From Desmodesmus armatus (taxonomy: Eukaryota; Chlorophyta; Chlorophyceae; Sphaeropleales; Scenedesmaceae): a stretch of 64,000 bases of DNA. Each line of letters starts with the position of its first letter. The first letter of the stretch is position 1. The DNA lies in the NCBI GenBank assembly GCA_007449985.2, contig VIIQ02000667.1, positions 248,001 through 312,000 on the forward strand, in the 5' to 3' direction. The notes under the pieces were generated by a model, which worked only from the letters and a program-made list of their open reading frames with translations, did no database searches and was not told where the DNA came from. The translations under genes and the position numbers were made by a program. This document shows positions 11,476-22,800 of the stretch, piece after piece.

Positions 11476-13560
11476 CCCAATCAGCGGTTCATCAAGATCG
11501 TGGTTCACTCTCCCAGCAGTCTCCGGCTGCGAGAAGATGTCTTGCAACAGCAGCAAACACGGCACAAACAGCTTGTGGTGCTGCTGCAAGCTGCCGCAGC
11601 GTATGGCTCAACAGGCACGATGCAGTCAAGGGTTAGCAGCTGCCATGCAGCAGCTGCCCCCACACTTCCTCTGGCGACCAGAGCCGTCCCTAGCAGCCAC
11701 CCCTCCCAGCGCCGGCGAGACAGCCGGCAGAGCCCCCCCCCCCAAAGGCAGCAAGCAGCCCCTACAGCAGCCCCCGCAGCAGCCCTGTGTGTAGGGCGTT
11801 ATTGCTGGCGGGCACCTGTTGTGCAAGTGGGAGTGGCGACGCCAGCTGCCCAGCTGGTGGAGAGTGCCAGCGCAGCGAGGCCTACAGCAGCACAGCCACT
11901 GTCCATAGGGGATCCTACAGCAGCACAACCACTGTGCATAGGGGATGGCTTGCTGTGCGGGAAGCAGCCCTTGAGCGGCTGCGGCTTGTCACCACGCACC
12001 TCCACAGCAGCAGCTGTGAGATCTGTGAATGTGTGAATCCCAGCAAGGGAGCCCCACCCCGCGCCTTATCGGGTATCGGAATTGACGTACTTGTGCGGGT
12101 GATCTCAATCGCCCACTCGAATGCGAAGAGGAAGGGTGCTAATATATGTGAACGCCCCCATGAGCAGACCTGCTCGCTGGCTAGTGCCAGGGCAGAGGGT
12201 TCACCCCCTGCAATATTGGTATTGGTAATGGTATTTTCCTGGCAAGGTGATCCCAGGAGCAGAGTGCCCCGCCTTATCCTTATCCACTCAAGGCGTGCAG
12301 TGCCACGTTGAATGTTAGCTGTTGTTGTGATGCATGGCAGCGCCGAAGTGTATGCTATTGCACCAGCACAACCATTCCATGAGTGATTGTGGTTGTGGTA
12401 GCCTGTTGTAGCCTGTTGTGGAGGGCTTGGGAGAGCAGCAGCAGCAGCAGCAGCAGCAGTAGCGCCGCCGCAGCAGCATCTGCAGCAGTGCCACCTCCGC
12501 AGCAGCAGCAGCAAGTGCAGCAAGCACAGCTGTGTGATCCATGATACCACCAGGCTGGGCAACCCGCGCATAATGTTCTTTGACCCGCTGAGAGGCGGTT
12601 GCATTTGTACAATCGATCAACAAACATCAACACACATCAACACACATCAGTTTGGACATTTGTGTTGTGTTGCTTGGCTGTCTGCTGCTGCCACGCAGCA
12701 GCGTGTGGTCCTGTTGCCATTGTACCTGCATTTCACGTACACGTGCAGATCATCTGTAGCCCCAACCTTCGGTGTGTGGTGCATGGGCTCATCAGCACGA
12801 TAGTGTCGTTTGAAGGGGTGGGTGGTGCCCTTTCAGGCAGGTGCTGGTAGGTGGATGTGGCATGGAGAAGAACTCATATGCACAGCATGCACCTTCTGCG
12901 GCATTATGCAGTGCTCAAGCACATATGTTGATTTTTTGCTGCTGTTCCTAATGTGGACCAACCCGGCTGTTCTTTTTGTAGCAGAGCCCTGTCTGAACAA
13001 GACCTGCCACCGGCCAGGGTTCAACAAGTTGTTGTAGGCTCTGGAACATGAGCTTCCAGTTTGCTGTAATGCGTCCTGAGTAGGTGCTGGGTTGAATCGT
13101 CGCAAAGCACCAAGTTGTCTCACTGTGCTGTGTGCTGGACAACGGCAACACAACTTGGTGCTGTGATGTTGAGGACGGGCCACAAGCTCAAGCATGCAGG
13201 CAAGTCAAGCAACACTCAGCTCGTGACACCCCGTTGGCTCAAGACAGTAATGATACAGTTACCATAACAGTCGTGTACCCGCCACTGGGGCCTATCTGCC
13301 TGATCAGGTCAACCCCTGCAGAGTGTTTGAGGCAAACAGCCAGCCAATGCACCACAACAGAGTCCTTGGCCGTACAACCTGCCTTTCAGGTACCAAGTCC
13401 TACACTCTCAGACTCACCAGCAACTCAGTCACTTGGTGGGTGGCATGTTGAAAGACTATGCAAAATACAACATCAAAACCGAGTGGTCAGCAGCCCGCAC
13501 TGGCATCACTGGTGACTAATTCCAATCACTACCTGATACGCTGACAGCAGCGACAGGGCC
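11476..13560 (+). other. Possible 3' exons or untranslated region, with a 33-base tandem repeat
   Basis: The frame of the preceding gene continues open from 11476 to about 12036 (Gln/Ala-rich after an FIKIVVHSPSS segment). Another frame from 11787 includes REAALERLRLVTTHLHS. A 33-base unit, CCTACAGCAGCACAGCCACT and on to GGGGAT, occurs twice in tandem at about 11880-11945 with three mismatches, adding 11 residues in frame. A CAG/CTG tract is at about 12436-12460. From 12300 to 13560 I see no defensible exon. Confidence 0.35.
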
Positions 13561-13566
13561 CTGGGG

Positions 13567-14876
13567 TCAGGCAGGTGTACGGGACCAGCGAAGGCCGTGT
13601 ACCACCTTCACCGCCAGAGGCAGCTGCGCCAGGCACTTGGCGTCAAAATCCTTGGGAGTGACATGCCAGGGACAGATGCTCCAGCGCAGGGCAGCTGGCT
13701 GCGATCTTGGCAACCTGTGCTGCCTCCACACAGTGCTGACCATATGTTGATGAGCTGTAGTGGAAGGTTGAAGAGAGGCGCAACACCTTGAGGTGCGGCA
13801 GCACTCGCCCTGGCGGGAACATGTGGTCAAAGGCTGCCTGGGGGACAGGCATGTGCCCTAGGTCTGCAATGACCAGAGCTGTGAGCTGGGTGGATGCTGT
13901 CAGGGCTGAGAAGCACTGGTAGCTGTCTCTAGGCTGTAGCTGCCAGCTGGGCTCGCACAGACCGCAGTTGTGGAGCTTCACTGAAGGCTGGCGCAGCTGG
14001 GTGAGGTGTTGCAGTGCGGCCAGCAGGTTCCTTTTACGGCAACGGAACTGATCTGCACTGTAGCTGAGCTGCAGAGTCAACTGCTGCAGGCGCTGCAAGC
14101 TGCTGAGAGGACCAATCTCTGCTGCTGTCACGCCGTCTGCTGACAGCTGCAGCTCCTTGAGTTTGGGCAGCAGCTGCAGCCGCTGCCAAAGCATTGAGAA
14201 CACCTGCCCTTGTGCAAGTTGCCTCGTCCAGTTGTCATTGCGAAGCTTCACGAACTGCCACTGCAGCTTTGTGAGGGCTGGTGATCTCAGCAGCTGAGAG
14301 GCCAGCTGCTCAGTGAGGCTGCACTCAAACAGTCTCAACTCTTGCAGCTCTGGAAGCACAACAGCAGGCCTGTCGATGCCACCAGCACACCAGGTGGCCA
14401 ACGTGCCGCGGCCACTGCTGCTGCTAGTGCCAGTGAGAAATCCTCCTGGGGAGATACTGTGTCGTGTGCTGCTGTGGCTGCGCGTTTCCATCCTTTGCAC
14501 AAGCGGCAGCTGTGCTCTGTAGAAGCTGAGGTGCAGGCTCCGCAACTGCGTGAGCTTGGGGACAGGCAGCTGCAGGGGCCGCCAGATGTGCCACGGCTCA
14601 CAGGTGCTGCGCTGGGGACGCATCTGCAAGCCTTTCACCACACCTCCATGCTGGTGCAGCCAATCCTGCAGCTGCGCGGAGTGCTCGGTGCTTTTGAGCT
14701 GGAGTGCGTCAAGTACTGCTGGTGCCACCGCTGCCGCTGCTGCCCATTTCTGGCACACCAAGGCGCAGCAGGTGAGGCGCTCACGCAGTGGCACATGCTG
14801 CAGGATGCAGGAAACCGCTTCAAAAGGTAGCTCTGGGAGCTGCTGTGCTGGCGCTGGTGCTGGTGCAGGCGACCAG
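13567..14876 (-). pseudogene. F-box/LRR family copy 1, frame broken near the C-terminus
   Basis: The exon starts at 14876 after a TTTACAG acceptor, with one base completing a codon (phase 2, shared by all five family members). It reads WSPAPAPAPAQQLPELPFEA, then the F-box core (VSCILQHVPLRERLTCCALV, CQKWAAA), a QLQDWLHQHGGVV block, and leucine-rich segments such as LPELQELRLFECSL and LAALQHLTQLR. It ends with FDHMFPPGRVLPHLKVLRL and IAASCPALEHL. About 30 codons before the family's usual end the frame breaks near 13660: the conserved tail VTPKDFDAKCLAQLP to WSRTPA (stop at 13567) lies in another frame. Compared with copy 2, two bases are missing there. The shortened product (stop at 13643) might still work, so 'pseudogene' is a cautious label. 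F-box proteins usually bridge Skp1 and a substrate recognised by the LRR part. The first exon with the start codon was not found. Confidence 0.7.
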
Positions 14877-15632
14877 CTGTAAACACAGACAATGCAGCAG
14901 GTAAATCAGCCTTGATTCAGGCCCAGACCAAGCCAGTCAACACGTTGCAGTGTGTTGCTGCTGTGGCGAACATCTCCTTCCATGTGTAGGCTTGATTGTG
15001 TATGGCACGTTTTCAACATTCCAACATTCGCGGCACCCAGCCAAATGACACCCACCTCGGTCGTTCTGCTGCAGCGCTGCAGCCATGTATTCATCCCGGA
15101 CTTGGCGTTGATGGCTTTTGCGGGGCATGGGCGCTTCTTATGTGCGAGAAAGTCGCGAATGAAGCCAAATTTGTGCAAACGAGGCGGTCGGGGCCGTGGG
15201 ACGTCGAGGTGGGGGGCTGGCAGACGGGGCTGTTGCTAAGGCAACATGTATCACCTGCCAGAGTAGGAGTTTCCAGTATGGGACAGTGCTAACACGTTTG
15301 CTGGTGAGAAGTGGGCATCGCATTGCATCGCATCCCATGGCACAGCACGACTTGACCCGTTGTCAACCGTTGTCCAAGAAACCTGCAGTGCAGCTGCCAG
15401 TAGCTACGAGGTCATCAGAACTGAAGAATCTTACGCGTTTTTGAAATTTGTAGCTCAGCTGCAACAACGTGGAAGACAACAGACATGACTGGCCCCGTCC
15501 TGGCGCAAGCAACATGTCGGACATAGGACACGCAGAAGCTGACTCAACTTTTCAAGTGCCGATGCGATGCAGTGTGCAGCTCAGCTGTCCCCAGCCTTTT
15601 ATGGCAATCGGTGAGTGCATGCGCTCACTGTG
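14877..15632. other. Upstream region of F-box copy 1
   Basis: This stretch should contain the first intron and first exon of the minus-strand F-box gene, but no ATG exon with a matching donor could be chosen. No repeats of note were seen. Confidence 0.3.
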
Positions 15633-15873
15633 TCACACACTGGCAGGCCTGGCAGAAGCAGGCTCCCAACTTGGCTTCTGAGCGTTCCATGGCCCGGCCA
15701 GGAAGCTCCTCAGCTCTGGAAGGATGGGCCTTGCAACCTCAGCAGCGGCAGGTGTCACTGTGGAGTGCAGCAGCGCTGCATGTGCATGGATCAGGTGCAG
15801 CAGCTGACGTAGTTTGGTGCGCTTGGGGTCGGAGGGGGGGCATGATGGGGCAATCATGGAGGGTGGCAGTTGC
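15633..15873 (-). CDS. Terminal exon, possibly of the J-domain gene
   Basis: A minus-strand exon begins at 15873 after a CTTCCTCAG acceptor and reads QLPPSMIAPSCPPSDPKRTK, LRQLLHLIHAHAALLHSTV and PILPELRSFLAGPWN, ending with TGA at 15633. It begins with one base that completes a codon. That matches a donor (TTG/GTACCAGC near 16430) at the end of the J-domain exon if the latter is read in its uninterrupted frame. It could therefore be the last exon of that gene, or belong to a separate one. The helical Leu/His-rich segment matches no family I know. Confidence 0.4.
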
Positions 15874-16424
15874 CTGAGGAAGCTCTGGGTATGAGATGCT
15901 GATTGTCACGGGGTCCATATTGGGCCCCAAAATGGAACCATATTGTTCTCGTGCATCATGTCACAGGTGCACCCCTTCTGTGATCTGCTGGTAGTGCGGC
16001 CACACATGAAAGACATTCAAACGCTGAGAACAAGTCTCAAAACCAAAGTGGACCATCGACGGCGGCTACACTGTGCTGATCACCACCAACACATCACAAC
16101 ACTGCTAGACGTGTTGTGCTGCCGGTGTTTGGCACCTGCCAATGACCTTTACTGGTTTGCTTGGCAGGCGCCCGTCAGCCGAATGCAAGGCATCATGTGT
16201 CTACTTCAACCTCATGGCATGTGTATTTCTGGATGTGTGGATCCGTCCACACACGTGCATGCTATAGACCCCTGCCCCCTGCCCAACACTGCTGTGGTGG
16301 GGACTCAACAGGGTGCCAGTGCCTCAATCACAACACATCATGAGCTGCACACAGCGCGCTGTTGGCAACCAACTCAAGTGGGCAGCCCCCCAGGTGGCAC
16401 ACCATGACTCATCATGACCGCTGC

Positions 16425-16757
16425 TCACGCTTGCTGGTACCAACTGCCAGACGTTTCAGCCCTGGCCGGCGTAGGAGCACAACAGCTCGTAGGCCTTTCC
16501 AGCTGCTTGAAAGCATCCTCAGACTGCTGCTGCCTGGCCTTGCTGTCACCATGCATCTTGTCAGGGTGCACCCGCCGAGCCAGCTGCTGGTAGCGGCGCC
16601 TCAACTGTGCAGCTGAGGCAGCACGAGCCGCGGCCATTGCCGCACCAGTAGAGGCACCAAAGTCCAGCTGCAGCACACACAGCGCCGCTGCCACCTCCTG
16701 CTCGGTGCTGGCGTTGGGGAGGTTGCTGCACTTCAAGATGCGAGTGCATTCCCACAC
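16425..16757 (-). CDS. J-domain (DnaJ-like) exon with a frame break
   Basis: The exon starts at 16757 (TGGCAG/GTGTGG) and reads VWECTRILKCSNLPNASTEQ, EVAAALCVLQLDFGAS, an Ala-rich insert, then LRRRYQQLARRVHPDKMHGD and SEDAFKQLE. The HPD motif, the preceding basic helix II and the following helix III (AFKQLE) are the hallmarks of a J-domain, which stimulates Hsp70 ATPase. The usual next residues KAYELL are present only in the neighbouring frame, giving KAYELLCSYAGQG and a stop at 16456. In the continuous frame the protein goes on as RPTSCCAPTPARAETSGSW. One base appears to be missing in the AAA run of CTGGAAAGGCC. This may be a real mutation that replaced the C-terminus or a sequencing slip. 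An insert of about ten residues between helix I and II is unusual. Confidence 0.65.
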   Translation of the reverse strand: MWECTRILKCSNLPNASTEQEVAAALCVLQLDFGASTGAAMAAARAASAAQLRRRYQQLARRVHPDKMHGDSKARQQQSEDAFKQLERPTSCCAPTPARAETSGSWYQQA

Positions 16758-17297
16758 CTGCCAGGTAAGAAAATGCAGTGCAGGGCACACTGTGACAAAT
16801 TCTCGTGAGGGCTTCAGGGTTTGCGGTTCCCAAGCAGAGGTCAGTGGAATCAGCGTCGGATTGACGTTTACAGGAGCCACACAGACAGGCTTAGACAAGT
16901 GGTGCAGTCTTCACAGTCTCGGGCATTTCCGCATTGCACCATGCTCATGACGGTACCCGTGTTGCATGGCGTGTACATGTAGAGGCATGGTATGGCACCC
17001 CATCGCGTGTGCCACACCCCAAATTACTCATAAGCAACCGCGGTGGTTGATGATGATACGCGAGCAACAGCGACTGGCTCGATCAAGCAAGCGGCCGCGA
17101 CCACCGGCCAATTCGCCTGAACTTGTCTTTTTTGTGACCGCTCCAACTGAACAGAAACAGCATTTTTCGCCGAGACCGCAGAGGGCGTGGCGTGCACTAG
17201 GTGCATAGCGCTGTGCACTCTATTCATAAAAATGGACTTCAAGCAATCTTACATCTACAAACATGTACATGAGTGTATTGCATGCTTTTTCTCTCAC

Positions 17298-17957
17298 CTG
17301 CAGGGCACGCTGCGCCAGCGGCAGCAGCAGGGATCTGTCCCTGGGCATATGTGCCCGGCTGGGCTCAAGGTGGTTCTGCAGCATACACGCAGCAGCAGGA
17401 TGTCCCCCACTGTGTGGAGCCATTGCCAAGCAGTGATGCATGCGGCCCGGCCGCTCGGTGTGATATAGGGTGCAGCAACGAGGTTTGAAAGCATCGACAA
17501 TGGACTAGCAACAATTGGCAGGCATGGTGATACTGTGCTGGGCCAGCAAACCATACAATGGCATGGCTTGCAATCAAACGTCAGTCTGGAATCTGGGAAC
17601 ATCAACGCAAAAGCATGTGCAGCAACTGCGCTACCTCCCAAGGGATCCTCAAGAGTACCCCATGACACTGGCAATGATTGCCAGCTGCCGCCATGTGTGA
17701 CGCAAGTCTGACGTAGCAGCCTCGTGCTGGATGCAAGGTCAATTGGTGCCAGTTCCAAAGTTTTGCAAGGCTGCCTTTACCTCACGAATGAAGTTCTGCA
17801 GCTCCGGGGTAGACAGCTCTTCCAGATTGGGTGTTGCTGCCCTGCTGCACCATACTGTGCATGCTGCTGCTGTTGTTGCTGATCATGTGTACTGCGGCGT
17901 GCGGATGCCATCATGTTTGCAACCTTCTCGTCCGCGCAAGCCCGGACCATTTTGTCG
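17298..17957 (-). CDS. Probable upstream exons of the J-domain gene
   Basis: A minus-strand exon ending at 17298 (CTGCAG/GTGAGA) reads MHHCLAMAPHSGGHPAAACM and DRSLLLPLAQRALQ, and would join VWECTRI.. of the J-domain exon in phase 0. Its left acceptor is unclear. Further up, an ATG at 17957 opens MDGSSFDKMVRACADEKVAN and a Gln-rich linker. The likely continuation, TPNLEELSTPELQNFIREVK, is one frame away and ends near a donor GTGAG/GTAAAG at 17781. The first exon would thus also carry a frame slip near 17830. Gene start and linkage are inferred from order, strand and phase only. Confidence 0.4.
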
Positions 17958-18342
17958 AACGAAGAGCCGTCCATGCATGTGCGGCGCCACCTGCAGTAAC
18001 ATGAGCAGCAAGCCCAATCACGTCAGTTGCACTGAATGCACTGCGTGCACTAGACTCATATCACCTGTTGGCCAATTGCAACGGCATCCACGGACGATTG
18101 GACGCCCACGGAAGTGCAAGCTTAGAATGCATCCACGGGGATAAGAGCCACACATTTGAATGCATGAAGACTACAATCATGGGCCGCTTATTTCACAGAG
18201 ACCTCTCTGCCGTGATGATCATCGTGATTATCTTGAAGGCATGCCCGGCCTTGGCCAGGTGGGATAAGCCACAACGTGCACGTGGCAGTTGTGGCTGCAA
18301 CAGTCACTAGCTCCAGTCAGCATCAGTTGGGCATCAACTCAC

Positions 18343-19165
18343 CGTTCATCTGCTCTTTGGACCACTTTCTTCCACTGGCCCCTTGACAAACTGAAGCCAT
18401 CTGGCAACGTGATGCAAACCACAAGCCATACAGTATCGTACCACCGCCTGGTATCGACGCGTGCACAGTAGACTCGGCCTAGCAAAGCAGTGTCCACTAC
18501 AAAGGAAGCCAGGGTGTTTGGGTTCTTCCGGGGACATGCGTGCTTCTGTTGCATGCTGCGCTGCCTTGCCAGTTCTTCCTGGACCTCAGGAGGAGGGTGG
18601 CACAGGCAGGAGAGCAACTGTGGCCCTTCTGTGGCCGGCTGCTCAAACCATTGAGTGATCGCCTTCCAAAGCCACACCAGACCTGCAATTGCACAAGTGT
18701 GCGAGACCGTTCGACAACTCACAGTGTTCCAAGTTCGGGTTGCTCTTCGGAAAACTCACTGCACTGTGCAGAGGCTGCCCCATTCGAGTGCAGATCATCT
18801 GACGGTCGCTGCTGTAGCACGTGCACTCCTAGATGCTGCATGGTTCCTGATAAAAACCCTGCCTGCTGGCATCTGCGAAAGCTGCTCGATGGTGTATCAA
18901 AATCTATGTTTCTTTCTTACAGCGCCGCAACAGTGCTGTATATAACACGTAGCTGGACACACATTGTCAGCTGGTACCCAGATTTGCGCACGAAAGTGTT
19001 GCAGCCTGGACACCTGCTTTCCTACGTACACGCTCAGGATGTGAATGTGAGGATCTGGGTTGACTAGGGGCTCACCTGTTGGACCAATCGCAACAAGAAA
19101 TAAGATGAAGATCCACTCCATTCCACCACCTGTCTTTGGACCCAACAGGACCCGCTTCTGTTGCC
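18343..19165 (-). CDS. Unrecognised gene, two joined exons
   Basis: Exon 19076-19165 (acceptor CTGCAG, donor AACAG/GTGAGC) reads QQKRVLLGPKTGGGMEWIFI and LFLVAIGPT, with a short hydrophobic stretch. Exon 18343-18682 (acceptor TTGCAG, donor GAACG/GTGAGT) reads GLVWLWKAITQWFEQPATEG, EVQEELARQRSMQQKHACP, NTLASFVVDTALLGRVYCAR and YDTVWLVVCITLPDGF. The two join in phase 1. A last exon around 18180-18287 follows a TGTTGCAG acceptor; all three frames are open there, and the best looking (SHLAKAGHAFKIITMIITAE) does not fit the phase. No family was recognised, and the 5' exons beyond 19165 are not found. Confidence 0.45.
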
Positions 19166-20535
19166 CTGCAGTGCAGACAATCGCGTGTGAGTAGGCATGT
19201 ATGGGGTAAGCCAGCATGAGGGTGCTGGTTGCAGTGACGCTACTCACTTTGAATTGACTTCTGGTGTGCTGCTGCAACACAATGTGGAGCTGTGTGCGCT
19301 GTTGCCTTGTGCTGTGCTGTGCGACTTGCTGCTGCTGTGACTGCCTATCTCAGATCAGGACAGCTGATGATCCGACGCGCGCAGATAATGATATCTCAAG
19401 CTTGAAGCGCTGGATTTGAGCTATGTTTCTGCTCAAGGGTCCGGGGCGGCTGGTTGTTGCCTTGATTCTCCGAACGATCAATGGTGGTTCGCAGACGGAC
19501 GCTGAACACGCAGATCGTCAGTACAAGGACAAACCAGACTGTGTCAATACATTAAGTTTGTTGTTATTCTCCATCTGAGTGGTAGATGCGGTGCACGTGA
19601 CAGGTTCAGTGACACATGCTAAGCAGCATGTCTACGGTCTACGTCTCTCTCGCCTTCGGGCACCAATCAATTCTTCGTTTACATGTGCACACCTTCACCT
19701 CACTACTCACAAAACATGCGTGTGTGTACCGTACATCAGGGAAGTACGATGAAGGCAAATGGTGTAAGAAGACTTGAGCACAAGACCGCTTGCAGCCTGA
19801 TGAGCCAAAGCAATGTAATTGAATTTTCAGCAGCAGGCCAACCCTCCACCAGCTGATGCCTGGCTGCCAGCCGACAGAACGACAGTAGGATGCAGAGGGC
19901 AGGCAGCAACATCCACGATCTCGCAACAGCCAGCTGCGAAATGCACACAGCATGTGCTTGGAGCAACCAACAGAAACCAGCAACAGCTGGTCCTGCTGTA
20001 CCCGCATGACACGAACCGGCTGCGCCCGCATGGTCTGCAAAAACAGCAGAAAGCAGTGACAGCATGGGTGACATGGGCGCAAATGATCGGCATAATGACA
20101 GTCGCTACTGCTAGCTCATTATCCCCTACAAAGTTGTGGGTTGAGACCCCACCACTGATGTGTCAATGCCGCTCAGCCCATTCATGCATCCTGCATATGC
20201 ACAGCCCCCACATTGCCAGCTGCAGGTCGCCGACCGACTGGCAGTGCGCATGCGGCCAAGCGAGTGTGCACAACTGCCATGCCCGCGAAAAGCAAGAGGT
20301 TCAACACTTAACTGGCCAAGTACACAACAATCATCATGATTGAATCATGCACTCGAGTCGAGTCGAGGAGCTCCTGATTGTTGCACCGCAGTTGACAACC
20401 AATATTGCAAGTGTTGGTTTGCAGCACAGTCATCGTCATCAATAAGTTGATTGACGCTAGAGACATCTGCTCTTTGTGGTGAATTCAGCATGACAGTGAG
20501 GTACTAACACACCAATTTGTGACCTACCACTCAAC
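19166..20535. other. No secure gene
   Basis: A 175-codon open frame on the plus strand at 19819-20343 (Gln/Thr-rich) and hydrophobic minus-strand frames over the same bases have no splice or family support. I regard them as chance. Confidence 0.3.
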
Positions 20536-20539
20536 AGGG

Positions 20540-20619
20540 GACTCTCCTCCTGGCACCAGGGCGGCCCCTTCAAAGCCGCGACAGCTGCCAAGTGTATTGC
20601 CTGAAGGCTGGAAGTTGAG
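20540..20619 (+). CDS. Possible single exon, unrecognised
   Basis: Between an acceptor TCAACAG and a donor GAC/GTAAGC, one frame reads DSPPGTRAAPSKPRQLPSVL and PEGWKLSD. No neighbouring exon was found, so this is a weak call. Confidence 0.2.
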
Positions 20620-20752
20620 TGACGTAAGCTGCATAGAATTACATTCACATCCCTGCCACGACCCGAGGCGCCACCAAACATCATCACACAGTCAACAACG
20701 CTGACTGACTCAACCTGGCAGCAGCAACCAACACCACCACTGCCGCACCTAC

Positions 20753-20890
20753 CCCGCCGCCCCAAGCCTCTGTGCAGCTGCCTGCAGAGACGCCTCCGCT
20801 GCTGCTATGTCGCTGTCAAGCGCCTGCAGACCCCACCCCCCTGAGCACGTACAGCCAGCAACCCTGCTGCTGCGCCCTGGTGATGATGCT
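20753..20890 (-). pseudogene. Inverted fragment of the coiled-coil gene's last exon
   Basis: On the minus strand, 20829 down to 20753 is nearly identical to 33364-33440, the C-terminal coding end of the coiled-coil gene (LQALDSDIAAAEASLQAAAQ, RLGAAG). Here a TAG follows LGAAG. Weaker similarity continues about 60 bases further in both directions. No other exon of that gene was found nearby, so this looks like a transposed or duplicated fragment. Confidence 0.7.
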
Positions 20891-21061
20891 GGTTCATCAC
20901 TGCCCTAGGCATAGGTTGCAAACCCCGTGCAGTTTTTTCAACATAGACAACTGCACTGTAGTGCTGAGCCCCCGGACGGACGTGCCGAGCAGTGCCTGCT
21001 GGTATTGCACTTTGACACGCATACTGTGCTGCCGCAATCTGAGTTGCTGTTCCTGTAAAGT

Positions 21062-21062
21062 C

Positions 21063-21117
<55 letters not shown>
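21062..21117 (+). repeat. (CAG)n microsatellite
   Basis: There are about 17 to 18 perfect CAG units, outside any gene I can support. The poly-Ala, poly-Gln and poly-Cys readings on both strands are by-products. Confidence 0.9.
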
Positions 21118-21118
<1 letters not shown>

Positions 21119-21530
21119 GACAACAAATCAAATCAACGACCACCAACAGCATGTCAAGGCCATGCAAATGGGCAGGAAGTTGCGGTGAGGAACATGCCAG
21201 GTCTGTCAGAAGCTTACACCACTCACACGGCAACTCAAATCCCTTTGATCATGCAGAAGGGCAGGTTGCTGAGGGGCAAGCCAGTCAACAGTCAAGCACT
21301 GGCACATGAACAGCTGGACTGATATCAGTCACTGTGTGAGATCCTTACACACTCACACATGCATACACGTGTGGCATGCTCTTGAAGGCTTACTGTGCTG
21401 ACATGTACCAATGCATGTTGGCTTGACCACAACACTGTGCTGCAAAACCCCGACAGCTCTTTCACTGCGGCCCACACACACATTGGCATCAACCCCCGCC
21501 TCACACCAAACTCACCACACCAACAGCAGC

Positions 21531-22800
21531 TCAGGCTGCAGGCCGAGACCAGCCAAGTCCGTCCACTGACGTCACACCACCGGGCAGCTGCGCCAGGCAG
21601 CCCTCGTCAAAGTCCTCAGGTGTGACGTTATGCAGCGTCAGCTCCTGCAGGGCAGGGCAGCTGGCCGCTATCCTGGGGATCTGAGCTGCATCCACACACC
21701 CCCACCGGGGTGACCCCAACCATGGAGCCCCATGCAGGTGCAGCACCTTGAGGTGCGGCAGCAAGCACCCTGTAGGGAACATGTGGGCGAAGGCTGGCCG
21801 GGGCACAGGCTGAGGGCTGTCAACAAGGACCAGAGCTGTGAGCTGGGTGGATGCTGTCAGGGCTGAAAGAAGCCGGTAACCGTCCCTATACTGCCCATTT
21901 GGCAGCGGCCGAGGCAAAATCCTATACAGTTCGCAGTAGTACAGCTGCAGGTGCCGCAGCTGGGTGAGGTGCTGCAGTGCTGTTGGTAGCTCCTCAGGTT
22001 GCAGTGAGCCCCATCTAAAGCTGCCGTCGAGGTCTAGGCTGAGATGCTGCAGATGCTGCAGCTTGCTGAGCGGGGCGATGTCTGCTGCTGTGAACTGATG
22101 GTGCTTCCAGTGCAGCTCTGAGAGCTGAGGCAGCTGCTCCAGCTGCTCCCACACAGCTGCAGAAAACTGCCCCTGTATTGAGCTCAACATCCGGCTGTTA
22201 TTGCGGAAATCGACAAAGTGCAGAGCTGTCAGCGTTGTTGCACTCAGCAGCTGCGACAGCAACGGCACAGGCACAAAGCACCCCGTCAGCGTCAGCTGCT
22301 GCAGCTGTGGCAGCACGGCGGCAGCGGCAGCAGCAACAGTACCAGCAGCAGTGGTGCTGCTGCTGCTGCCGCTTGGCCCAATGTGTGAGGGTTGCCTTGC
22401 CACAATCCTGCCGACAGTGTTGCTTGTGGCGGCCTCAAGCGCCAGCGGCTGGACTGAGAGCTTGCTTAGCTCCAAGCTGCGCAGCTGTATGAACTTAGGG
22501 ACAGGCAGCTGCAGGGTTGGGGAGCTGAACAAATTGAAAGTGCGAAAGTGGGCAGTAAGCGCCACCACCACACCCCCATGCTTGGCCAGCCAGTCCTGCA
22601 GCTGCACGCAGTTTTCACTGCTCTTCAGCTCTATGTCCACTTGTGCTGGCACCAGTAGTGCCGCTGCTGCCCATGCACGGCACACCAGCGCGCAGCGGGC
22701 GAGGCGTCTGCGCAGGGGCACATGCTGCAGGATGCAGGCCACTGCTGCCTCTGGCAGGTCTGGCAGTTGCTGTAATGGTGCTTCTGATAAGCTGTTGGTT
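21531..22800 (-). CDS. F-box/LRR protein, family copy 2
   Basis: The exon starts at 22800 after a TGCATTGCAG acceptor (phase 2) and runs uninterrupted to TGA at 21531, about 423 residues. It reads TNSLSEAPLQQLPDLPEAAV and then the F-box core (ACILQHVPLRRRLARCALVC, RAWAAA). Next comes NCVQLQDWLAKHGGVVVAL, the LRR-like blocks (VLPQLQQLTLTGCFVPV, LLSQLLSATTLTALHFV, DIAPLSKLQHLQHLSLDL, ALQHLTQLRHLQL, ALTASTQLTALVLVD) and the conserved end FAHMFPTGCLLPHLKVLHL, ASCPALQELTL and GVTSVDGLGWSRPAA. It probably acts as a substrate receptor of an SCF ubiquitin ligase; this is inferred from the domains. The ATG-bearing first exon lies upstream (above 22800) and was not located. Confidence 0.8.

Noticed and set aside
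19819..20343. Plus-strand 175-codon open frame as a gene
   Set aside because: There is no splice context, family match or codon pattern like the neighbouring genes, and equally long frames exist on the other strand.
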